From positions 1 to 64,000 of the forward strand of contig JAZLGU010000065.1 of the NCBI GenBank assembly GCA_045616485.1: a stretch of DNA of 64,000 nucleotides, read 5' to 3'. Every line of letters starts with the position of its first letter. Position 1 is the stretch's first letter. This document shows positions 58,839 to 64,000 of this stretch, one piece after another. A program made the position numbers and the translations under genes. Source of the DNA: RGIG3528 sp045616485. Its GTDB lineage: Bacteria > Bacillota > Clostridia > Lachnospirales > Lachnospiraceae. A model generated the notes under the pieces. The model did not search any database. It had not been told where the DNA came from and worked only from the letters and a program-made list of their open reading frames with translations.

Positions 58839-60575
58839 CTATTTACGCTCTTCTATTGTGATTTCTACTGCTTCATTATTGGTAATGTTAATTACATATA
58901 CATCCTTCTCAAGATATGTGAAAGACGCATTTTTAATATTTGAAATAACCTGATCGTGAGTACGAAGGAGAAAATATCCAGGCTCAGCTCCTGTAATAAT
59001 AATGGATCTGCCTTTAACAGTACCCAGCGCTTCGTTTTTAATGGCTGTATTCTTTAAATATGCCGCAGCACGACTGGCTGACTCTGAAGCTGTAACAGCT
59101 TCAAAAAGAGATATCTTGCTCCAGAAATCACTGAGATAACTGGATACAGGCTCTGAATAATTCTGCCACTCATCTGCTGCACTTTCAGGCCTCATAACTC
59201 TCTCCATATCAATAAGAGTATGCCCATATCCCAGTGCAGTAGCGAGGCTTCTGTATGCAAAATCCGCCTTATAGCTGTAAACACTTGCATCCTGAGTAGC
59301 TGCATTTATTATGATAGACTCTGATGCATCTACATAACCGTAGTTGCCCTTGTCTTTAAGCACCAGGGAATACAGCTTGCTGTCCAAAGATGTGATAGTC
59401 TTAACATCACCGGCATTCAGCTTTTTCAGAAAAAGAGTCGTAAATTCAAACTTGCTGCCTGTTCCATTGTAAAGTCCCAGGTCTTCAGACAGCTTGTGAC
59501 TCAAAGTATCATTAATTGTATTGGCTGACAAGCCTGCTTCTGCGCCATTATCTCTTAATTCACGAAGATAAAAATCGAAATTGGACATGGCAAGATCTGT
59601 AGTATTCTTATCAAGCTTTGTATTGAAATAGCAGGTAAATGGCACCTTTTCACGCTTGGAATAGCTCTCAAGTCTTGGCCAGATAATCTCTTTCACCAGT
59701 GACTGAGTGGAGCGGCTATAGATGCTCTCTATTTTGCTTGAATTTTCTTCTCCTAAAAGAGCAAAATCACTTACTGAAAAAACATTGGCATTTACGATAG
59801 GAGAAAGTGTAAAGTCAGATGCCTGGTAAGTACATGCTTCTAATACGCCCTGAATCTCCTGATCACCGATAAAATCATCATGGATAACAAATACAGATGC
59901 ACCCTTCTGCCAGATAAGGATAGGACCTTCAAGAGTCTCGCCTTTTTCATCCTTTTCTGCAGTGCCTTCCTCATTGAGGATACCTGCAGCATATGTCTTT
60001 ACACCAACACCTTTAATGAACCATGGTACCTGCTCAGTAAAGTCCATATACTTCTTTTCGCTTTCTTTATTGGGCAGATATCTTTTTGCGCCTCCTACAA
60101 GAAAGCCGGCAAATAAGTCAACACCATAAATCTGTCGGGATACAGCCCGTACTTCTGCTACGCCAATCAGCTCCCGCAGACCTTTATTATTCTCAATAAG
60201 CGCTGTATCCGGAAAGCCTGCAAAAATAAGAATCGATCCATTGGACTGCTTTTTCACAAGCTCTTGAATCATTTTGGCATCCAGACTTTTTGAATCAACT
60301 ACTATAATCTTGGCAGCATCATCTACAAAGTTTTTCTTAGTATATCTGCACCAGGCAGTAACACTATTCAGTAAAGAGGCATTATCTCCTATGTATTGAA
60401 CTTTTACTGCATCGGCAGCCTTCTCGTTATTTGGGTGAACGATAGGTGGCACCTTTGCATGGCCATTGGCATCGTACCCTGAATCAGTACTCTTTACGAT
60501 CTCGGAAAACATAAACATAAAGAATAGTACGAGCATCATGGCTGTTATGCCCAGAAAATATTTTCTTGATGTCAT
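58839..60575 (-). CDS. DUF2194-like protein in the PelA (deacetylase) position
   Basis: A 578-residue exported protein with one N-terminal membrane anchor (about 7-24) and a large outer domain. The first part (45-250) resembles DUF2194 with a flavodoxin/ThuA-like fold (LIFAGFPDTALIENN, SVFVIHDDFIGDQE); the second (about 290-480) may be a deacetylase-like barrel (VPFTCYFNTKL, TKLDKNTTDLAM), but I cannot find the D-D-H-H metal set of active CE4 enzymes. In Gram-positive pel operons this slot holds the PelA deacetylase, so it could be its divergent replacement. ATG 60575 has GGGGG six bases before it. Confidence 0.7.
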   Translation of the reverse strand: MTSRKYFLGITAMMLVLFFMFMFSEIVKSTDSGYDANGHAKVPPIVHPNNEKAADAVKVQYIGDNASLLNSVTAWCRYTKKNFVDDAAKIIVVDSKSLDAKMIQELVKKQSNGSILIFAGFPDTALIENNKGLRELIGVAEVRAVSRQIYGVDLFAGFLVGGAKRYLPNKESEKKYMDFTEQVPWFIKGVGVKTYAAGILNEEGTAEKDEKGETLEGPILIWQKGASVFVIHDDFIGDQEIQGVLEACTYQASDFTLSPIVNANVFSVSDFALLGEENSSKIESIYSRSTQSLVKEIIWPRLESYSKREKVPFTCYFNTKLDKNTTDLAMSNFDFYLRELRDNGAEAGLSANTINDTLSHKLSEDLGLYNGTGSKFEFTTLFLKKLNAGDVKTITSLDSKLYSLVLKDKGNYGYVDASESIIINAATQDASVYSYKADFAYRSLATALGYGHTLIDMERVMRPESAADEWQNYSEPVSSYLSDFWSKISLFEAVTASESASRAAAYLKNTAIKNEALGTVKGRSIIITGAEPGYFLLRTHDQVISNIKNASFTYLEKDVYVINITNNEAVEITIEERK

Positions 60576-60590
60576 ATCCAACCCCCACAA

Positions 60591-61478
60591 TTAGTTAAAT
60601 ACTCTAAGAAGTTCCAAGGTCTCATTGTCTATAACTATAGGTGAAGCCTTCAGCTGGCGCACCACCTCAAAGAAATGATCCTTTTGTCCATTGTTAAAGA
60701 AAAGCTTAAGCTGCACAGTATATGTAGCCAGCTCATCAGGGAAGTAGAATTTCATTCTTTCTGCCCACTTCAGAGACATCTCATACTCGCCTACTTCAAT
60801 AAGTCTTAAAGTAACACCTTCCATAGCCTGCAGAGACATCTCTGCAGCTGCTTCCTCATAGTAAATCTCACATATATCATCCAGAGTATGAACATAATTC
60901 TTCTGTTCCATCTCTACAAATACCTTCTGTACCAGTATCTGATTCATATACTCTATAAATGACTCTATGTATACTGTCTCTTCTACACCATTTTCTCTAA
61001 TGTAGTCGGAAGACTTACGTACATTATCCCTAAACTTTGACAGCTCCTCCTGAAGGACTGAAGCTGCATAGTGAGAAGTCTCGGAATCAGCTGAATTGAG
61101 AGCCAGGGAGATAACAGACAGAAGCTTTTGTACATCGCCCTTGACTACATTCATCATAAGCCCACGCAGGTCTTTTTCCCCTGTGACTTCAATAGCCTCT
61201 TCCAAAGGTACCATATTGGTCTCATTGTTTTCATCTGCTCTTACGAAGGTCTTTACTCTTTCCTTGGAGAAAATAACGTCTGCCAGATCCACCGGTCTCG
61301 AGAAAATAATATATTGAAAAATATGTGACAGCAGGAAAAACAAAGGGCCTACAACAGGACATAAAAGCATGATTAATACTTTAACCAAGGCATTTTTGCG
61401 CCCCGTGAAAATATTGAAAAGGAGAAATCCCAGGGCAAGCAATGTATTTATAATTAATACATATATCAAATACTCCAT
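60591..61478 (-). CDS. pelE: PelE-like membrane protein with helical repeats
   Basis: A 295-residue protein with two N-terminal membrane segments (about 3-20 and 32-58) and a cytosolic helical region with TPR-like pairs (SADSETSHYAASVLQEELSKF; EVGEYEMSLKWAERMKF). This is the PelE layout, which links PelD to the polymerase PelF. Position directly after pelD confirms it. Its ATG follows directly on the pelD stop, with the ribosome site GGAGG inside pelD. Sequence identity within PelE is low, so the call rests largely on architecture and order. Confidence 0.8.
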   Translation of the reverse strand: MEYLIYVLIINTLLALGFLLFNIFTGRKNALVKVLIMLLCPVVGPLFFLLSHIFQYIIFSRPVDLADVIFSKERVKTFVRADENNETNMVPLEEAIEVTGEKDLRGLMMNVVKGDVQKLLSVISLALNSADSETSHYAASVLQEELSKFRDNVRKSSDYIRENGVEETVYIESFIEYMNQILVQKVFVEMEQKNYVHTLDDICEIYYEEAAAEMSLQAMEGVTLRLIEVGEYEMSLKWAERMKFYFPDELATYTVQLKLFFNNGQKDHFFEVVRQLKASPIVIDNETLELLRVFN

Positions 61479-63641
61479 TTACTCCTCCACTGCTTCACAA
61501 CTTACGCCCGCTGCCTGAAGTCTGTTGACAACAAGTGAAAGATCGGAAGACTCTGTGTTGGGAAGGAGCATGTAGATCTCATCCTGTAAAATACCGATAT
61601 AGTCAGTATTTCTGAGAAGCTTGGATACTCTTTCCACATATGCCATTTGATCTTCGTTAACATTATTACATCTAAGGAGCAGACACTCGGTAAGCCCCTT
61701 GGCACCGGCTGCCATGTAGGCATCTCGAAGTGCTGTAAATGCAGCAGGCTCCAGTGCTCTGGTATCCTTGATATATCTCTTTTCTTCCAAAGCATCCAGA
61801 TATCTGGTAGCTCTGATAACTGCGTTCTGAATAAGAGCACCGATAACTACCAGCTGATTAGCCTGTCCCAGAGTCATGTTTTCCCAAGGAATACTCCAGA
61901 GCATGATAATAAGCTGCATATCGCCGCTATCATTGTATACGGCGCTGGCCATCAGAGGATATCTGTCATCCAGCTTTCTGTTAATAAATACTTTTCTGTC
62001 CTTAAGAGTCTCTGTCAGCTCACCCATCTCAGAATACTTAATGGAGTTACCCAGCATCTGAGCTTTTTTGGAGGTGAAAGAGAAAAGACGGGCATAGTCT
62101 TTATTGGATACTGTATAAATAGCAATATCACGGCTCTTGGTCAGTCTGCTGATCATATCAGCAGCGTAGAAAAGCACCTCTTCCGGTGAGTAATGATCCA
62201 GCGCTGATGTAATAGAGTAAATCTTTCCTACTGAGTCGGACTGATTGACGATCTGAGTCTCCAGGGCATCCTTTACGCGGACATTGGAGGTATTAATATC
62301 CTTCATATCAGCCAGCTGCACATTATAGAAGACGCTTTCAGCCTCATGTTCTTTTCTTATCTTATCAAATCTGTCATGCATATATCCTACAGACAGGCCC
62401 AGAATAAAGATCTCGGATATCCAGATGTAGGTAGATGCATCCATTACTACTGATATGCCGCTTCTGCTGGCAGTCTGAATAAAATAGTAGCCTACCATGG
62501 AAAGCACGCCGGAAAGAATAGCCTGATTCTGTCCGTATACCATAGCAAATATAAGCGCATAAATCAGGAAAATATCAATACGCTGTAAAAAGTCAACATT
62601 TCTGGTAAAATATGCCAGCAGCATGGCCAGTGCAAAGCCCAGAATATTCTCTAAGAAAGGCACCAGGGCAGTAGCAACGGTGCTCATACTGTTCTTACGT
62701 TTTTCTTTGGTTTTATCCTTATCTCCCAGCTCTCTGTATTCAAATCTGCTGGTCTTAACTCTTTCTATACCGCGTTTTAATACCTGTACCAGGTCGCAGT
62801 AGAAATTGTTGTCAAATTCCTTGTCAAAAAGAGAGCCATCCAGCTTACATCTTACTTCGCTACCCTCAAGAGGCACAATTTCAGCCTTAGCCCCGGTCAC
62901 CTCAAGTACAAGCTTAGCAATCTCTTCTTCAGACATAAGCACGTTGCCGGATATGTTATATTCGTGGCAGTTATGCTTATCAGCTACAGCCAGAGAGAAA
63001 ATACGGCTAATGGCATCGGTCTCAAAAAGAGGTGCAATCTTACGATTATTAACAGTAACGCGATGTCTCTGAACTATCTGATATGTGATCATGGAACAGA
63101 TATCTGTGCAGTCATCAGTACTTTCAGGTATGGAAAACAGACTGCCCAGTCTGAGAATGACTGTATCCAGCCCTGATAATGTATTATAGCTTCTTACAAG
63201 ATTTTCTGCCTGTGCAGCTGTAAGGCTCTTTGACCCGTCTGTGGAGTAAGCGGTACCTTCTGAAATATCCTCCTGATAATTGGAGGAATAAACCACTTCA
63301 GAGGAAACATATATAAACTTACCGTGTCCCAGTGTCCTGAAGCCCATCAGCAGGCTGTTAAGGCCATTAAGATAATTGACGCCATCTCTCTCCTGCTTGT
63401 GCCAGCGGTAGTTGGTGTCGTACATACCTGTGTAAATAACTACGTCAGGATGAACGCTCTCGTAGATATCATCAATATTCTGGCTGTCATATGGAAAATC
63501 ATAACGCTCAAATACCTTGTGATAGTACTCTTTGCCGGAACGATTACCAGACAGCAGGTAAACCTTATGGCCCTCTTTTTTAAACTTGGTAATAAGATTG
63601 TTCATGAAACTCGAAGAGCCACCAATAAGTAATATGTTCAT
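61479..63641 (-). CDS. pelD: SDR-PelD fusion, c-di-GMP receptor of the Pel complex
   Basis: A 720-residue fusion. Residues 1-300 form an extended SDR/epimerase-like Rossmann domain (GGSSSFMNN; YVSSEVVYSS at 111-120), but the catalytic YxxxK appears as L140-TAA-Q144, so epimerase activity is doubtful. Four membrane segments follow (about 325-425), then a GAF domain (about 470-610) and a degenerate GGDEF domain. The latter has LQDEI instead of GGDEF and keeps an RxxD inhibitory-site motif, RNTD at 677-680, the c-di-GMP contact in PelD proteins. It should switch on PelF when c-di-GMP is bound. An SDR epimerase (PelX) is separate in pseudomonads. RBS GGGGGAAAC. Confidence 0.87.
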   Translation of the reverse strand: MNILLIGGSSSFMNNLITKFKKEGHKVYLLSGNRSGKEYYHKVFERYDFPYDSQNIDDIYESVHPDVVIYTGMYDTNYRWHKQERDGVNYLNGLNSLLMGFRTLGHGKFIYVSSEVVYSSNYQEDISEGTAYSTDGSKSLTAAQAENLVRSYNTLSGLDTVILRLGSLFSIPESTDDCTDICSMITYQIVQRHRVTVNNRKIAPLFETDAISRIFSLAVADKHNCHEYNISGNVLMSEEEIAKLVLEVTGAKAEIVPLEGSEVRCKLDGSLFDKEFDNNFYCDLVQVLKRGIERVKTSRFEYRELGDKDKTKEKRKNSMSTVATALVPFLENILGFALAMLLAYFTRNVDFLQRIDIFLIYALIFAMVYGQNQAILSGVLSMVGYYFIQTASRSGISVVMDASTYIWISEIFILGLSVGYMHDRFDKIRKEHEAESVFYNVQLADMKDINTSNVRVKDALETQIVNQSDSVGKIYSITSALDHYSPEEVLFYAADMISRLTKSRDIAIYTVSNKDYARLFSFTSKKAQMLGNSIKYSEMGELTETLKDRKVFINRKLDDRYPLMASAVYNDSGDMQLIIMLWSIPWENMTLGQANQLVVIGALIQNAVIRATRYLDALEEKRYIKDTRALEPAAFTALRDAYMAAGAKGLTECLLLRCNNVNEDQMAYVERVSKLLRNTDYIGILQDEIYMLLPNTESSDLSLVVNRLQAAGVSCEAVEE

Positions 63642-63675
63642 GTTTCCCCCTTGCGCCTCGCGCTTAAGTAATATG

Positions 63676-64000
63676 TTAGGTATAGAATTTGTCTACTATA
63701 CTATATTCACTACCATTGCCACCGGTTACATATATTTCTCCCACTCTCAGCCAGGCATGGGCCACCATTTTGCCCTCCTGTACTCCGCATCCCAGATAAA
63801 GAGTAGAATGAATACCTTTTCGCTTTAAAAATGCCTGTGCCGTCAATGCCCGCACCAGGCACTTACTTTCCCATTTTGTTTTATTGCATATGCGGTCTAC
63901 CACCCTGGCGACTCTGTATGCATATCTGTAGTTTTGTACCGTATCTGTCTCCGGACTTTCCTTACCATGCTCTCCCCAGTATTTATGCAGATACTTAGGC
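63676..64000 (-). CDS. Transglutaminase-like cysteine protease, lasso B2-type (N-terminus outside window)
   Basis: The C-terminal 107 residues are visible; the frame stays open to the window edge, so a GTG at 63903 is not the start. The domain fits Transglut_core3, the lasso leader peptidase B2: catalytic Cys in WESKCLVRALTAQ, helix FLKRKGIHSTLYLGCG, and catalytic His in VAHAWLRVG, then VTGGNGSEYSIVDKFY. B2 cuts the leader off a precursor bound by a PqqD-like B1. Here it is upstream in the same operon as pelD (34 bases), while the PqqD-like gene is 18 kb away. Any precursor gene might lie beyond the window end. Confidence 0.85.
   Translation of the reverse strand, partial: PKYLHKYWGEHGKESPETDTVQNYRYAYRVARVVDRICNKTKWESKCLVRALTAQAFLKRKGIHSTLYLGCGVQEGKMVAHAWLRVGEIYVTGGNGSEYSIVDKFYT

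Noticed and set aside
63676..63903. 75-residue ORF starting at GTG 63903
   Set aside because: The reading frame continues without a stop to the window edge and the upstream residues fit the same transglutaminase-like family, so the GTG is internal and the gene is partial.
1..64000. CRISPR arrays, tRNA or rRNA genes
   Set aside because: I saw no regularly spaced repeats of 23-37 bases and no tRNA cloverleaf or rRNA-like sequence in the intergenic regions.

Overview
The window looks like a chromosomal segment of a low-to-middling GC, flagellated, anaerobic Firmicute of the Lachnospiraceae (Butyrivibrio/Pseudobutyrivibrio type). That assignment is an inference from protein character: strong GGAGG-type ribosome binding sites, frequent TTG starts, a Pel locus without the outer-membrane parts PelB and PelC, chemoreceptors and Lachnospiraceae-type small proteins. 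I saw no rRNA, tRNA or CRISPR array. Coding density is high and no gene-free stretch exceeds about 270 bases.

Left part (1-34.4 kb), mostly housekeeping and accessory modules. 1-1.6 kb is the 3' part of an IS66-type element with a passenger ORF. 1.6-3.4 kb holds an XRE regulator and asnA. 3.5-7.5 kb is a compact NAD salvage operon (nrtR-pncA-pncB-nadD/nadE fusion). Its promoter is a consensus TTGACA-17-TATAAT in which a palindrome fills the spacer exactly; a second copy lies just downstream. 7.6-12.6 kb carries two methyl-accepting chemotaxis proteins around a WYL regulator. 12.7-16.7 kb is an AT-richer three-gene module (secreted protein, membrane-anchored protein, MacB-like ABC protein) that I cannot assign. 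16.8-21.4 kb has a MATE exporter, a GH43-like glycosidase with a translationally coupled 33-residue membrane peptide, and a membrane M48 peptidase/TPR protein. 21.5-22.1 kb has a 39-residue small protein and a small protein with a flagellin-like C-terminus. 22.4-28.2 kb is a BMP-type nucleoside ABC importer divergent from xpt. 28.2-33.3 kb is an Lnr-like ABC-2 exporter divergent from a NarL-type two-component system. 33.4-34.4 kb holds a cytidylate-kinase-like protein and a small conserved protein.

Right part (34.5-64 kb), a cell-surface locus. After VanZ-like and phosphoesterase genes comes a polyprenyl-phosphate sugar transferase (35.8-37.2 kb). A regulatory and maturation block follows: OmpR-type regulator, HprK-like kinase (reverse strand), soluble histidine kinase, asparagine-synthase-like enzyme, HerA-like ATPase, then a convergent PqqD-ABC exporter pair. 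From 64.0 down to 45.8 kb a single dense reverse-strand operon of thirteen genes encodes a transglutaminase-like (lasso B2-type) protein, a fused SDR-PelD protein, PelE, a DUF2194 protein in the PelA position, PelF, PelG, a DUF2304 protein, two glycosyltransferases, a DUF4874/DUF4832 protein, a GT-C-like membrane protein, a Stealth phosphosugar transferase and a flippase fused to a nucleotidyltransferase.

The most interesting feature is that every enzyme type of a kinase-tailored lasso-peptide pathway is present but spread around a hybrid Pel/Wzx-like exopolysaccharide locus: PqqD-like B1, transglutaminase-like B2, asparagine-synthase-like cyclase with no Cys2, ABC exporter, HprK-like kinase and NTP_transf_5 nucleotidyltransferase. 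I found no precursor peptide inside the window. This could be a c-di-GMP-gated surface system that combines polysaccharide assembly with RiPP-like chemistry.
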